64,000 nt of DNA from Polynucleobacter sp. 86C-FISCH (GTDB lineage: Bacteria > Pseudomonadota > Gammaproteobacteria > Burkholderiales > Burkholderiaceae). Each line of letters opens with the position of its first letter. Position 1 is the stretch's first letter. Location: assembly GCF_018882415.1 (NCBI RefSeq), contig NZ_JACVOL010000001.1, positions 811,531-875,530 on the forward strand, written 5' to 3'. The translations under genes and the position numbers were made by a program. Below are positions 30,001 to 38,974 of this stretch, piece after piece. The notes beneath the pieces are model-generated. The model was not told the DNA's origin, ran no database searches, and worked only from the letters and a program-made list of their open reading frames with translations.

Positions 30001-30120
30001 TGTTTGCGGATATTGATTTACTGGCAAAGAGCCAATTGCTTTCAAGCCAAATATCAATACCAGCGCGCTCACCACCATGGAGAGCACCGGCCTACGGATG
30101 AATATATCAGTCCAATTCAT
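27085..30120 (-). CDS. RND efflux permease (HAE1/AcrB-like)
   Basis: A 1011-residue inner-membrane proton-drug antiporter, near the usual length. The start (WTDIFIRRPVLSMVVSALVLIFG) and the TM4 proton-relay motif GLVVDDAIIVVENVDRH are typical of the hydrophobe/amphiphile efflux family. Substrates cannot be read. It is the third gene of an operon in the order outer-membrane factor, adaptor, permease, the reverse of the acrAB order. The end faces the GST gene across 18 bases. Confidence 0.94.
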   Translation of the reverse strand: MNWTDIFIRRPVLSMVVSALVLIFGLKAIGSLPVNQYPQTQNAIVTITTAYYGADPETIAGFITQPLEASIAQAQGIDYLSSASVSGVSTIIATLKLNYDSNAALTQIQTQISAVKNQLPPQAQQPILTVQVGQSTAAMYMGFYSDEIPNNAITDYLLRVVKPKLDSVEGVQNAEITGGRKFALRAWLDREKMAGLGVGADDVYSALSANNYLSAVGSTKGDMVAVDLVAGTDLHTLDEFRRLVIKKDGVNIVYLEQVATVTLGSEDYNTNVAFSGKRSVFIAIKVAPQANLLDVAQRVRDVVPDIQKQLPIGMTGKIVYDSTKFITSSIDEVVSTLLEALVIVTVVIYLFLGSARAVAVPVIAMPLSLIGTFFLMQVLGYSINLLTLLALVLAIGLVVDDAIIVVENVDRHMKEGKSPLEASLIAARELGGPILAMTVVLIAVYIPIGFQGGLTGALFTEFAFTLASAVAVSGLIALTLSPMMCSRIFTEEQEASSFVQKIDRIFDKVHHSYQSTLRELLSTWQVIIVMGVILLGGVAYLYATARAELAPTEDQGIVLMQASGPPNSTVNQMQTYADQIYAIAAEEPEYEQAFQITSPTSSFGGILLKDWGERKRNATKFQEDMQQKWNTIAGARVAAFQFPALPGAQGLPVQVVINTTESYAQLNEVSQAVLDKARRSGNFFFVDSDLKIDKPQDVLEIDREKVAALGMTQQQVGASLSAALGGGFVNYFSVAGRSYRVIPQVKQVDRLNPDQILDYYIRTPSGAMVQARTIATIKQRVVPQSINHFQQLNSATISGVSTPFISQADLLEFMRQTLKEVAPNGYSMDYAGPSRQFMAESGGFLVTMFFAILIVFLVLAAQFESFRDPIVILVSVPLALFGALIFINLGFTTLNVYTQVGLVTLMGLISKHGILIVEFANELQEAGRSKLDAIVEASSVRLRPILMTTAAMVLGVLPLVIASGAGAAGRQSMGIVIFTGLSIGTLFTLFVVPAMYLFIGADHHAKKFKQQ

Positions 30121-30127
30121 CTGCTAA

Positions 30128-31459
30128 TTATTCCTGTGGCTTTGGATCTGGTGAGTTCGCTGGCAGCACCTTATTGTTAATAATTAGTGGTGTGCCATTC
30201 TTTAACTTCAGCTGCCCACTGGTAACAACGGTTGCTCCCTCATCAACGCCTTTGAGAATAGCCACTTGATCGCCACGCGTTAATCCAGTTGTGACAAATA
30301 CTTGTTGCGCCTCAAGAGCAGGATTGCCTTTCTTATCCTTCTTGCCAGTTGGTTTGGCAATAAAGACTGTCGAACCATAAGGGTTATAAGTAACTGCTGT
30401 TTGAGGAAGCGTTAAGTACTTCACCTGATCGCCAAGCTTGATGTTGACGTTAGCAAACATGCCCGGCAGAATTTTCTTATCTGGATTGGCTAGTTGAGCT
30501 TCAACCTGAATATTGCGGGTATTAGTGTCCACTTTTGGACTAACGGCCGTGATCTTGCCTGTGAAGCTCGCATCTTTAAATGCATCAGTTGTCACCACCA
30601 CCTCTTGGCCAACCTGAATTTGCTCAGCATTATTTTGCGGCAAATTGAAATCTACAAAAATTGGATCCAAAGTTTGTAGTGTTAGCAACTTATCTCCAGG
30701 GTTCACATACTGACCTGGATTGATAGCGACAATACCGATGCGCCCACTAAATGGCGCTTTCAGATTCTTCTTGGCAACTAATGCAGTCTGCTGCTCAACC
30801 TGAGCTTGCTTCGATTTAGCATCTGCAGCACTCGTATCAAATACGTTTTTGCTAATTGCCTGAATTGCCAACTGCTGCCTATCGCGCTCATTAATCACCT
30901 TGGCCAAATCTGCCATGGCCTTTAATGAATTTAACTGTGCGACATCAGAAGTGTCATTTAACTTAATCAGTAAATCACCCTCTTTGACATCCTGCCCAGA
31001 CTTAATAGGTACCGTTTGCACAAGGCCGCCCAATTCAGTGCTGAGCTCAACGCCCCTAAATGCACGCACATTACCCACGCTCGTTAATTTAGGTTGCCAC
31101 TCAGCAGACTCAATCACCATGGTGGATACCGTTGCTGGAGGTAAGCCCATACCAGCAATGAAATTCTTAATTAAAAAAGTCTTTAACTGATTAAAAGCAA
31201 AAATTAAACCTAGCAACAGAAACACGCCACAAAGCATGATGGTCATACGGCGAGGTAGTGGCTCCATAGCCATTAATTTTTCATGTGCTTTAGTACCGCG
31301 CCATTTTTGCCCCATGCGAGCCCAAAATGCCTTTGCTTTTTCCCAAAGAGCAATGGCTCTCTCGCGCAATTTCCACTCAATTGCCTTGTGTTTTGTCCAT
31401 GCCCATAAGGCAAGAACTAAAGCAATGAGCTTGTTCTTAATTTTTTCCAGAAGTTTCAT
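30128..31459 (-). CDS. RND efflux periplasmic adaptor
   Basis: A 443-residue membrane-fusion protein. A conventional adaptor begins at about residue 72 with a transmembrane anchor (MTIMLCGVFLLLGLIFAF), then the lipoyl-like half-motifs (VQTVPIKSGQDVKEGDLLIKL; LKAPFSGRIGIV) and the beta-barrel. Before it lie about 70 residues rich in Lys, Trp and Ala (LWAWTKHKAIEWKLRERA), with no stop and no better ribosome binding site later. Its first 23 bases overlap the outer-membrane factor gene. The extension is either real or the start is misplaced; a start at Met63 has no obvious binding site. Confidence 0.88.
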   Translation of the reverse strand: MKLLEKIKNKLIALVLALWAWTKHKAIEWKLRERAIALWEKAKAFWARMGQKWRGTKAHEKLMAMEPLPRRMTIMLCGVFLLLGLIFAFNQLKTFLIKNFIAGMGLPPATVSTMVIESAEWQPKLTSVGNVRAFRGVELSTELGGLVQTVPIKSGQDVKEGDLLIKLNDTSDVAQLNSLKAMADLAKVINERDRQQLAIQAISKNVFDTSAADAKSKQAQVEQQTALVAKKNLKAPFSGRIGIVAINPGQYVNPGDKLLTLQTLDPIFVDFNLPQNNAEQIQVGQEVVVTTDAFKDASFTGKITAVSPKVDTNTRNIQVEAQLANPDKKILPGMFANVNIKLGDQVKYLTLPQTAVTYNPYGSTVFIAKPTGKKDKKGNPALEAQQVFVTTGLTRGDQVAILKGVDEGATVVTSGQLKLKNGTPLIINNKVLPANSPDPKPQE

Positions 31460-32975
31460 TTTGATCTTTGTTCGCTATGTCTTTTGGTTTAAAAGCGGGG
31501 CCTTCACGATTCCACCAGCCACCACCCAGCGCTGCAAATAATGCTGCTGTATCTGAGAAACGAGTTGCTTGTGCAGAAACAGATTTCACTTTTGCTTGTT
31601 GATACTGATTTTGGTAATAGAGCACTGCTAAATAACTTGCTGTGCCTAACTTGTATTGCTGCTGTACTAAATCTAAAGTTTCATAGGCATAACGCTCTGC
31701 GTCTGATGCTGCCTTGAGCGCCTGAGCACCAGTCTCTAGAGCTCGCAGTGCATTAGCCACTTCTTGAAATGCATTTAAGACAGTTGCCTGGTATTGAAAA
31801 GCAGCTTGCTCGTAATTAGCAATTGCGCCTCGACGTTGCGCCAATAACTGGCCACCCTGGAAAAGCGGCTGCAAGATACCGCCGCCGAGAGTCCATAAAG
31901 ATGAGTTGGGCCCAAATAAACTACTTGATGTCAGCGCTGCAGCGCCAATCGATCCGGTGATATTAAATTGCGGCAATAGGTTGGCTGTTGCAACACCCAC
32001 AAAAGCGTTCTGTGCTTTTAGTTGTGCCTCTGCAGCACGCACATCAGGGCGCTGGCGCACCAGACTGGAGGGCACAGAGAGAGGTAACTTCTCTGGTAAT
32101 TTTAAATTTGCCAAATCAAATTTAGCAATATTTGCATTGCTTGGAATCTCACCCACCAACACAGCCAACTGGTTGCGTGCAAATGCTAGATTTCTTTCGT
32201 AGTTGAACAGATCTACTTGAGAGCTTGAAACCAATGTGCGCTGGGATGTGACGTCAACTTTTGAAACCGTACCAATCACTAATTGCTTCTCGGTTACTTC
32301 AGCAAGATTAGTTTGAGCTTTCAAAATTTCTTCTGTGGCCTGCATCTGTGCGCGAAGAGCTGCTTCCCTCACGGCACTAGTTACCACATTGGCTGTTAAA
32401 GAAAGATAGGCGCCTTCTAACTGAAACTGCGCCACTTCTGCTTGTGCACGCGCACCCTCAACCGCTCTACGAGCGCCACCAAAGACATCTAACTTATAGG
32501 TCACATTGACTGAGGTGTTGTAAAGGTTATAAGTATCGGTGCCATAGTTCAAACCGTAAACAGCTGATGGCTGCTTCTGTCTTAAAGCATTTGCACCAAC
32601 ACCAATTGCCGGGAAGTACTGTCCGCCAATTTGTGCATTGACGTTTTCTTGGGCTGCGCGGAGTGCCGCATCAGCTGCACCCAAATTTGGATTTTGCTCA
32701 AGCGCTTTTTTAATAAGGGCATCAAGCTCAGGAGATTTATAAAGCTCCCACCATTGCGCTTCAATATCAGCCCCCTCAACAAACTCTTGATCACTACCAC
32801 CAGGTACACCAGGAGCAGGTGTGAGTTTTTTAGTAAGAGGGGTTTCAGTATATGAAGAGGTCTTCGGCGCCTCAGGTTGCTTAAAGTCTGGGCCAACCGC
32901 GCACGCAGAGAGAACCGCCACACAAATTAGTGGGATTAACTTCAAACTTGGGCTTGGGCTTATCAACGAAAACAT
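31437..32975 (-). CDS. RND efflux outer-membrane factor (NodT family)
   Basis: An approximately 512-residue TolC-like lipoprotein. The signal ends at a lipobox LSAC, followed by AVGPDF, usual for NodT-type factors. Two repeats of the outer-membrane efflux domain follow (first near FVEGADIEAQWWELYKSPELDAL, second near RPDVRAAEAQLKAQNA). The ATG at 32975 has no close ribosome binding site; a TTG three codons upstream (32984) follows AGAGGA by 6 bases and may be the true start. It is the first gene of the efflux operon. Confidence 0.9.
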   Translation of the reverse strand: MFSLISPSPSLKLIPLICVAVLSACAVGPDFKQPEAPKTSSYTETPLTKKLTPAPGVPGGSDQEFVEGADIEAQWWELYKSPELDALIKKALEQNPNLGAADAALRAAQENVNAQIGGQYFPAIGVGANALRQKQPSAVYGLNYGTDTYNLYNTSVNVTYKLDVFGGARRAVEGARAQAEVAQFQLEGAYLSLTANVVTSAVREAALRAQMQATEEILKAQTNLAEVTEKQLVIGTVSKVDVTSQRTLVSSSQVDLFNYERNLAFARNQLAVLVGEIPSNANIAKFDLANLKLPEKLPLSVPSSLVRQRPDVRAAEAQLKAQNAFVGVATANLLPQFNITGSIGAAALTSSSLFGPNSSLWTLGGGILQPLFQGGQLLAQRRGAIANYEQAAFQYQATVLNAFQEVANALRALETGAQALKAASDAERYAYETLDLVQQQYKLGTASYLAVLYYQNQYQQAKVKSVSAQATRFSDTAALFAALGGGWWNREGPAFKPKDIANKDQNETSGKN

Positions 32976-33019
32976 GAGTTGCAACAAATATCCTCTTTTA
33001 CAAGAGTTATTTGAACACA

Positions 33020-33052
33020 AAAATGCAATCAGGGCTCCGTAAAGCCCTGATT
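33020..33052 (-). terminator. Rho-independent terminator after the FN3/lipoprotein pair
   Basis: AATCAGGGCT and AGCCCTGATT (33027-33036 and 33043-33052) form a 10-bp stem with a 6-base loop. On the minus strand GCATTTTTG follows. It lies between the small lipoprotein stop and the efflux operon, so it can separate the two units. Confidence 0.65.
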
Positions 33053-33062
33053 TATCTACTGA

Positions 33063-33092
33063 ATTTTGTTCACAACTTTAGGTCAATGTCAA
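33063..33092 (-). promoter_or_regulatory. Possible sigma-70 promoter of the efflux operon
   Basis: On the minus strand TTGACA (33092-33087), then 18 bases, then CAAAAT (33068-33063). The -35 is a full match, the -10 is weak. Transcription would begin near 33056 and the leader would include the terminator hairpin at 33027-33052. Confidence 0.35.
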
Positions 33093-33104
33093 ATTTCGAA
33101 ACGC

Positions 33105-33272
33105 CTACTTGAAACAACCATTTCCGAATGTCGTTGAACCGAGAGTTGGGGTTTGATTGCAGGAAGCGGCGGCGGCAGAATTGCCACCACTGGAGCTAGA
33201 ACTGCTGCCTCCACCTCCTCCACAAGCAGCAAGCAATGCAACGCTCGCCAGGATAGTAATAAGTGTCTTCAT
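33105..33272 (-). CDS. 55-residue putative lipoprotein paired with the FN3 protein
   Basis: A short gene I found by translation of the minus strand just after the FN3 gene. The ATG at 33272 follows the FN3 stop by one base, so translation is likely coupled. Residues 1-17 are a lipoprotein signal with lipobox LAAC (Cys17). Then come five Gly and six Ser (18-28), an Ala stretch and a tail SCNQTPTLGSTTFGNGCFK with Cys38 and Cys53, which could pair. The Gly/Ser linker after the lipid-anchored Cys is common in Burkholderiales lipoproteins. Function is unknown; the gene order suggests it works with the FN3 protein. No longer frame or homologous family is recognised. Confidence 0.65.
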   Translation of the reverse strand: MKTLITILASVALLAACGGGGGSSSSSSGGNSAAAASCNQTPTLGSTTFGNGCFK

Positions 33273-33273
33273 C

Positions 33274-34140
33274 TTATTGCGCCATTGCCGCCATAGATGG
33301 AATACTGTTCAAACCATTAGAAGAATTATTGGCTTGTACCCGATACATTGCTCCAACTGCGCCAGAACTGTCTGTGAATGATGTTGTGCCTGAGCTAACA
33401 GTTCCGATACTTGTGTAAGCTCCACTCACTTTCTTTAGAACAGTGAATCCTGTAGCCGATCCATTTGATACATCCCTCCAACTCAGAGCAACTCCACCAC
33501 TACCTGCAGTTGCTGTTAAACCTGTTGGAATATTTGGCGGTTGATTAACAGCAATACAAGAAATGAATGTCTGACCAGACACGGTATGAAATTCATAAGG
33601 AGAATTTTTAATTAACTGAAGAGCTTGACCATTTCCGCCCGTACATCCACCAACGCCAGTAAGCAAAAGGGTTGACTGAATAACCTTGGCCGAGTAATTT
33701 ATGCTCGTAGTTCCAGAACATCCGCCGGTATGATTCTGGCTTGTACCGCCAAACCTCGCATTAGTTGTAGTGTTAAGGCTGGTGCCGCTATTTGTGAAGG
33801 TCCATGTTTGAACTAGCTTATAAAGGCCAGTTGCGCTATCCAATACAAAACTTCGCGCCCCAGAACCAACAGCAGAATTGGAAATTGTTCCCACTGCAGT
33901 TGAATCTGCATCATAGGTAGTACAGGTCCATGCCCCATTTAACTCTGACTCGCTACTGAAGCCCACCACCACATTTTGTAATCGAGAAAACAAGTCGTTC
34001 ATAGTGTCAGCTGAAATAACTTGCCCATCCTGAAATGTATACGGAATAGCGCTATCTGTTGCATGGCTTACAACTCCCACAGCAATACCAGCCCCAGTAA
34101 ATAAGCCAACTAAATAAACAGCAATACGCTTCATCTTCAT
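33274..34140 (-). CDS. Secreted protein with a C-terminal fibronectin type III domain
   Basis: A 288-residue protein with an N-terminal signal or anchor (residues 5-27) followed by YTFQDGQVISADTMNDLFSR, a pattern seen at the start of several secreted proteins (F-x-x-G-x-x-x-x-A-x-x-x-N). The middle (65-200) has four cysteines (73, 141, 166, 195), is Thr/Ser/Gly-rich and has no domain I recognise. Residues 202-280 form an FN3 domain (PPNIPTGLTATAG, VALSWRDVSN, YRVQAN). An exported, possibly cell-surface, role is likely. AGGGA precedes the first ATG. The gene is directly followed by the 55-residue lipoprotein. Confidence 0.7.
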   Translation of the reverse strand: MKMKRIAVYLVGLFTGAGIAVGVVSHATDSAIPYTFQDGQVISADTMNDLFSRLQNVVVGFSSESELNGAWTCTTYDADSTAVGTISNSAVGSGARSFVLDSATGLYKLVQTWTFTNSGTSLNTTTNARFGGTSQNHTGGCSGTTSINYSAKVIQSTLLLTGVGGCTGGNGQALQLIKNSPYEFHTVSGQTFISCIAVNQPPNIPTGLTATAGSGGVALSWRDVSNGSATGFTVLKKVSGAYTSIGTVSSGTTSFTDSSGAVGAMYRVQANNSSNGLNSIPSMAAMAQ

Positions 34141-34249
34141 GACAGATCCCTAATAAATAAAGTTATGGATGAAATAGTAATGCAAAAATTTGTAAATTGT
34201 TTTAGATTTTTGAAAAGGTTCATTCTTTCACAAAATCAGTGAAGGCAGT

Positions 34250-36082
34250 CTATTCGACAGTAACGCTCTTAGCCAAATTTCTAGGCTTATCCACATCAGT
34301 ACCGCGTGCACAGGCTGTGTGATATGCCAACAGCTGTAGAGGTACTACGTGCAGGATAGGTGAAAGATTGCCATAGTGCTCTGGCAAGCGGATGACATTA
34401 ATGCCATCACTATTAACAATCTCGGTGTCATGATCAGCAAAAACATAGAGTTTGCCGCCACGCGCTTTCACTTCTTGCATATTGGATTTGAGTTTTTCTA
34501 GCAACTCATCTTTTGGAGCAACTGTCACAACTGGCATCTTATCTGTCACCAACGCAAGCGGTCCATGCTTTAACTCCCCAGCAGGATATGCCTCTGCATG
34601 GATATAAGAAATTTCTTTCAGCTTTAAGGCGCCCTCTAGTGCGATTGGGTAATGCAGGCCGCGACCTAAGAAGAGCGCATTTTCACACTTAGCAAATGCG
34701 TCGCTCCACGCAATAATTTGCGGCTCAAGAGCCAACACTGCATGCAAGGCTTTAGGAAGGTGACGTAATTCGCGAAGTAATTCTTTTTCTTTTTCAGCAG
34801 AGATTCTGCCGGCACGTTTCGCTAATGAAACTGCCAAGAGATACAAGGCCAAGAGTTGCGTAGTAAATGCTTTCGTTGAAGCAACACCAATTTCAGCGCC
34901 AGCCTTAGTTAAAAAATGCCAATCCGTTTCACGAACCATGGCACTACTAGCCACATTGCAAATTGCTAAAGTGAATTTATGTCCCAAGCTTTTGGCATGA
35001 CGTAAAGCAGCCAAGGTATCAGCTGTCTCGCCAGATTGCGAAACAACAACAATCAACGTTTTTGGATTGGGGACGGTAGTCCGATAGCGGTACTCACTCG
35101 CAATTTCTACTTGCGTCGGAATACCAGCGATGTCCTCTAACCAATACTTAGCAACACAAGCGGAGTAGTAGCTAGTACCACAAGCCAAAATCAAAATTTG
35201 ATCGAAGGCTTTCCAGTCTTCAGGACTTGCATTAAATAATCCGGGACCAAATTCAGCAATGTTGGCAAGCGTATCGCCAATCGCACGAGGTTGCTCAAAA
35301 ATTTCTTTTTGCATGTAGTGCTGATACGGCCCCAAATCAACCGAGTCGGCTTGCGCCGGCATAGGCTTCAACTCTCTTTGGGCAGGCTTGCCCGCTTGAT
35401 CAATCACCTCAACACTATCTGCCTTGAGAACTGCAACATCACCCTCTTCCAAATACAGCATGGAATGAGCACGGCCAGCCAAAGCTAGGGCATCAGACGC
35501 TAAGAAGTGCTCATGGTCCCCTATTGCAACCACTAGAGGTGATCCGACGCGTGCGCCCACCAGGGTGCTTGGGTTGTCTTGGGCAATTACGCCGATAGCA
35601 TAGGCGCCATGCAATTTTGGGAGCACTGCTCTAACCGACTGTGCAATATCTTTTTGTCCGCTAGCAACATATTGCTGATGAACTAAATGCGCGATCACTT
35701 CAGTATCAGTTTCAGAAGTAAACACATATCCAGCAGCTTTTAATTCTGCGCGAAGTGATTCGTAGTTCTCAATAATGCCGTTATGAACAACCGCGATTAA
35801 TCCATTGGAAATATGTGGGTGAGCATTTTGTGTGTCTGGCTTGCCGTGAGTTGCCCAGCGTGTATGCGCAATACCGAGGGTGCCAATAAAATCCTTGCCT
35901 TGCTCAGCTAACTCCGAAACGCGTGCCGTAGTACGCGCCCGTTCAATTGGGTGTTTAGCATCATTGCCATTGATGACCGCAAAACCACAAGAGTCGTAAC
36001 CGCGGTACTCTAAGCGGCGTAAGCCCTCAACCAAAACATCAACAATATTTTTATGGGAGGCTGCGCCAACAATACCGCACAT
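34250..36082 (-). CDS. glmS: Glucosamine-fructose-6-phosphate aminotransferase
   Basis: A 610-residue enzyme that makes glucosamine-6-phosphate for peptidoglycan and LPS. The N-terminal Ntn glutaminase begins MCGIVGAA, whose Cys becomes the catalytic N-terminus. Two SIS sugar-isomerase domains follow ([45 protein letters not shown]) and the C-terminus ends LAKSVTVE, as in the family. Its ATG shares one base with the glmU stop (TAATG), so it is coupled to glmU. Confidence 0.97.
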   Translation of the reverse strand: MCGIVGAASHKNIVDVLVEGLRRLEYRGYDSCGFAVINGNDAKHPIERARTTARVSELAEQGKDFIGTLGIAHTRWATHGKPDTQNAHPHISNGLIAVVHNGIIENYESLRAELKAAGYVFTSETDTEVIAHLVHQQYVASGQKDIAQSVRAVLPKLHGAYAIGVIAQDNPSTLVGARVGSPLVVAIGDHEHFLASDALALAGRAHSMLYLEEGDVAVLKADSVEVIDQAGKPAQRELKPMPAQADSVDLGPYQHYMQKEIFEQPRAIGDTLANIAEFGPGLFNASPEDWKAFDQILILACGTSYYSACVAKYWLEDIAGIPTQVEIASEYRYRTTVPNPKTLIVVVSQSGETADTLAALRHAKSLGHKFTLAICNVASSAMVRETDWHFLTKAGAEIGVASTKAFTTQLLALYLLAVSLAKRAGRISAEKEKELLRELRHLPKALHAVLALEPQIIAWSDAFAKCENALFLGRGLHYPIALEGALKLKEISYIHAEAYPAGELKHGPLALVTDKMPVVTVAPKDELLEKLKSNMQEVKARGGKLYVFADHDTEIVNSDGINVIRLPEHYGNLSPILHVVPLQLLAYHTACARGTDVDKPRNLAKSVTVE

Positions 36083-37620
36083 TATTTTTTACCTTTTATA
36101 GTTTTCTTAACTACTTTTTTAACCACTTTATTCGTGGTCTTCTTTGCTGATTTTTTTATTACTGCCTTTTTAGCTACCACTTTTTTTGCGGCCGGCTTTT
36201 TAATAGTGCTCTTTTTTTCTTGCTTTACAGGGCGCTGCCACTGCAATGAAATTTGCTTTGCTCTCGATACAGTCAACTGATTTGCTGGCGCATCTTTGGT
36301 GAGTGTCGTACCGGCACCCAATGTGGCGCCACGGCCTACACGCACTGGCGCAACGAGTTGCGTATCTGAGCCAATAAAAACATCATCTTCAATAATCGTT
36401 TGATGCTTGTTAACGCCATCGTAGTTGCAAGTAATCGTACCGGCACCAATATTGACGCGTGAACCAACAATAGAGTCGCCAACATAAGCCAAATGGTTAG
36501 CCTTGCTATTGGCAGCAATTTTGCTGTTCTTCACTTCAACAAAGTTACCAATATGAACATCGTTTGCTAAATCTGCGCCTGGGCGTAAGCGAGCATATGG
36601 GCCAATCAGAGATTGATTGCCAACTTTTGCACCATCTACATGGCTGTATGCATGAATCACTACGCCCTTACCAATAACGCTATTGCGAATCACACAGTAA
36701 GGACCAATCTTTGTACCAGCATCTAAAGTAACGCAGCCTTCAAATACACATCCCACGTCAATTGCTACGTCTGTACCGCACTCCAAAGTACCGCGCACAT
36801 CAATGCGCGCCGGATCAGCAAGAGATACGCCTGCATCCATTAATTGATTGGCGATATTAAGTTGGTGAACGCGCTCAAGTGTAGCCAGTTGATCGCGACT
36901 ATTAACGCCAACAGTCTCAAACTCATCATCGGCCTGTGTTGTCCGAATTGGCACGCCATCTTTGACTGCCATGGCGATCACATCGGTTAAGTAATATTCG
37001 CCCTGTGCATTGCTTGCACGCAAAGCCTTTAACCATTTTTTTAATGAGTTCGTTGGCAGCACCATGATGCCGGTGTTGATTTCTTGAATCTGTTTTTGCG
37101 CTGGAGTTGCATCTTTCTCTTCAACAATCTCTTTTACTGAGCCATCGGCATCGCGCACGATACGGCCATAACCAGTGGGATTGCTTAAGTTTTGCGTCAG
37201 GAGTGCAAGCGCACTATCTTGACCTCGCACGCCATCCGCTAATTTTGCTAATTTAGCGAGAGTCTTTTTTGTTGTCAGTGGAACGTCACCGTACAAAACT
37301 AGTGTGGGCTCTTGAACATCTAATTTTGGTAACGCTTGTAATAAAGCGTGACCGGTACCCTTTTGCTCGGCCTGAAGTGCAGTCACCACTTTGCTAAAGC
37401 TTGGATTTTCTTTGCTGGAATTTAATAGAAATGATTTAACGTCTGCCGCTCCATGCCCAACAACGACAACGGGGCCTGTTTTTGCCTTCTTATCCTGCAG
37501 CGAAAGTGCGGTACTGAGAACATGCTGAAGGAGGGGTTTGCCTGCTAGATTTTGCAGGACCTTGGGCAGAGCGGATTTCATCCGCTTTCCTTGCCCAGCA
37601 GCCAAAATGACGATATTCAT
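36082..37620 (-). CDS. glmU: Bifunctional GlmU with a lysine-rich C-terminal tail
   Basis: A 512-residue enzyme: N-terminal pyrophosphorylase ([17 protein letters not shown], 6-22) and C-terminal left-handed beta-helix acetyltransferase (hexapeptide repeats to about 440). It makes UDP-GlcNAc from the GlmS product via GlmM, which is not in the window. GlmU is normally about 456 residues. Here about 47 residues follow position 465, with 21 Lys and blocks such as [15 protein letters not shown], like a histone H1 tail. That tail could bind nucleic acid or membranes. The start overlaps the ttcA stop by 4 bases. Confidence 0.95.
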   Translation of the reverse strand: MNIVILAAGQGKRMKSALPKVLQNLAGKPLLQHVLSTALSLQDKKAKTGPVVVVGHGAADVKSFLLNSSKENPSFSKVVTALQAEQKGTGHALLQALPKLDVQEPTLVLYGDVPLTTKKTLAKLAKLADGVRGQDSALALLTQNLSNPTGYGRIVRDADGSVKEIVEEKDATPAQKQIQEINTGIMVLPTNSLKKWLKALRASNAQGEYYLTDVIAMAVKDGVPIRTTQADDEFETVGVNSRDQLATLERVHQLNIANQLMDAGVSLADPARIDVRGTLECGTDVAIDVGCVFEGCVTLDAGTKIGPYCVIRNSVIGKGVVIHAYSHVDGAKVGNQSLIGPYARLRPGADLANDVHIGNFVEVKNSKIAANSKANHLAYVGDSIVGSRVNIGAGTITCNYDGVNKHQTIIEDDVFIGSDTQLVAPVRVGRGATLGAGTTLTKDAPANQLTVSRAKQISLQWQRPVKQEKKSTIKKPAAKKVVAKKAVIKKSAKKTTNKVVKKVVKKTIKGKK

Positions 37621-38525
37621 AAAGGGGGATTATAAGTCCCCGGAATCATGGTTCCACAGGCTAATTCGTCTAATTCCGCCTCATCAATCGCCTTGTCGCC
37701 AGCAGATCTAGCGGCAATTCCAGTGAGTTCGGTAGAAATCTCCAGGTTTTTGAAATCAAAAGCCTCCCCATCCATCAAATGGGATGGGACGATATGGTGC
37801 ATGGAGCGAAATAAGTTCTCGACTCGACCTGGGTGCTTTTTCTCCCAGTCGCGCAGCATTTCTTTCATCACTTGGCGCTGCAGATTGGGCTGGCTGCCAC
37901 AGAGATCACATGGAATGATTGGGAAGTTCATATCTGTCGCATAACGCTCTAGCAACTTCTCCGGGACATAAGCCAATGGGCGAATCACAATGTGCTTGCC
38001 ATCATCAGACCTTAGTTTTGGTGGCATACCCTTGAGCTTGCCTGCATAAAACATATTGAGCATCAAGGTTTCTAGGATGTCATCACGATGATGTCCTAAT
38101 GCAATCTTTGTTGCACCCAATTCATCTGCCACGCGATACAAAATTCCACGACGCAAACGTGAGCACAATCCACAAGTAGTTTTGCCTTCAGGGATCACAC
38201 GCTTCACAATGCTGTAAGTATCTTGCTCTTCAATGTGATATTGAACGCCCAAACCCTTTAAGTAATTAGGCAATATTTCTGCAGGGAAGTTGGGTTGCTT
38301 TTGATCTAAATTCACCGCGACGATTTCTAAATTGATTGGCGCACGCTCACGCAACTTCATCAAAATATCGAGCATGGCGTAACTATCTTTACCGCCAGAT
38401 ACGCACACCATCACCTTATCGCCATCTTCAATCATGCCAAAGTCGCCAATGGCTTGGCCAACCAAGCGACAGAGTTTTTTCTCTAACTTGTTTTCTTCGA
38501 AGACAGCTTTACGAATATCGCCCAT
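37617..38525 (-). CDS. ttcA: tRNA 2-thiocytidine(32) synthetase TtcA
   Basis: A 302-residue ATP-dependent tRNA thiolase. The PP-loop is SGGKDS (43-48). Two cysteines in [12 protein letters not shown] bind the Fe-S cluster known in TtcA, and a further Cys pair occurs in [14 protein letters not shown]. It modifies C32 of certain tRNAs. It overlaps glmU by 4 bases (ATGA) and leads the ttcA-glmU-glmS run. Confidence 0.95.
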   Translation of the reverse strand: MGDIRKAVFEENKLEKKLCRLVGQAIGDFGMIEDGDKVMVCVSGGKDSYAMLDILMKLRERAPINLEIVAVNLDQKQPNFPAEILPNYLKGLGVQYHIEEQDTYSIVKRVIPEGKTTCGLCSRLRRGILYRVADELGATKIALGHHRDDILETLMLNMFYAGKLKGMPPKLRSDDGKHIVIRPLAYVPEKLLERYATDMNFPIIPCDLCGSQPNLQRQVMKEMLRDWEKKHPGRVENLFRSMHHIVPSHLMDGEAFDFKNLEISTELTGIAARSAGDKAIDEAELDELACGTMIPGTYNPPL

Positions 38526-38555
38526 AACTATTACGTTCTTTTCTACACTGTTGCT

Positions 38556-38951
38556 CTAAGACGTTTTAATACGAAATACTTCAACACCCACTGAGTGGCA
38601 ATCTGGATACACATCAGGCTTAGCCGTGCTCACTCGTGCAGCCAATACCTTAGGGTGTAACAGCATGGCTGTCACGATGTCATCACAGAAGGTTTCCTGC
38701 AAGTGGATATGCCCCTGAGAGGCCCTAGCCTTAATGGTTTCACGCATAAAGTCGTAGTCCACCACTTCATCCAGTTGATCGTTCGTTGGCGTATTCATTC
38801 CGAGAGGAATGTAGAGGTCTACATTCAAGATAACGCGTTGCTCTGCTTTTTTCTCAAAGTCATGAACGCCGATGTTGATATAGATTTCATAGTCACGCAA
38901 AAATAAGCGACGGCAGTCAACAAGAGCAGGATGAGAAAGAATAGCGTGCAT
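38556..38951 (-). CDS. folB: Dihydroneopterin aldolase
   Basis: A 131-residue FolB-type protein that cleaves dihydroneopterin in folate synthesis. The family pattern is visible: NIGVHDFEKKAEQRVILNV and DYDFMRETIKA with the HIHLQETFCDDIV segment. It follows the FolM-like SDR by 23 bases, which supports a folate/pterin unit. Confidence 0.92.
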   Translation of the reverse strand: MHAILSHPALVDCRRLFLRDYEIYINIGVHDFEKKAEQRVILNVDLYIPLGMNTPTNDQLDEVVDYDFMRETIKARASQGHIHLQETFCDDIVTAMLLHPKVLAARVSTAKPDVYPDCHSVGVEVFRIKTS

Positions 38952-38974
38952 GAATATTTGCTTTATAAAAATAC

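Noticed and set aside
36053..36280. Plus-strand frame with a Phe/Leu/Thr-rich, membrane-like translation
   Set aside because: It is the exact antisense of the Lys-rich GlmU tail; AAA/AAG codons read backwards give Phe and Leu. No ribosome binding site or independent coding signal.
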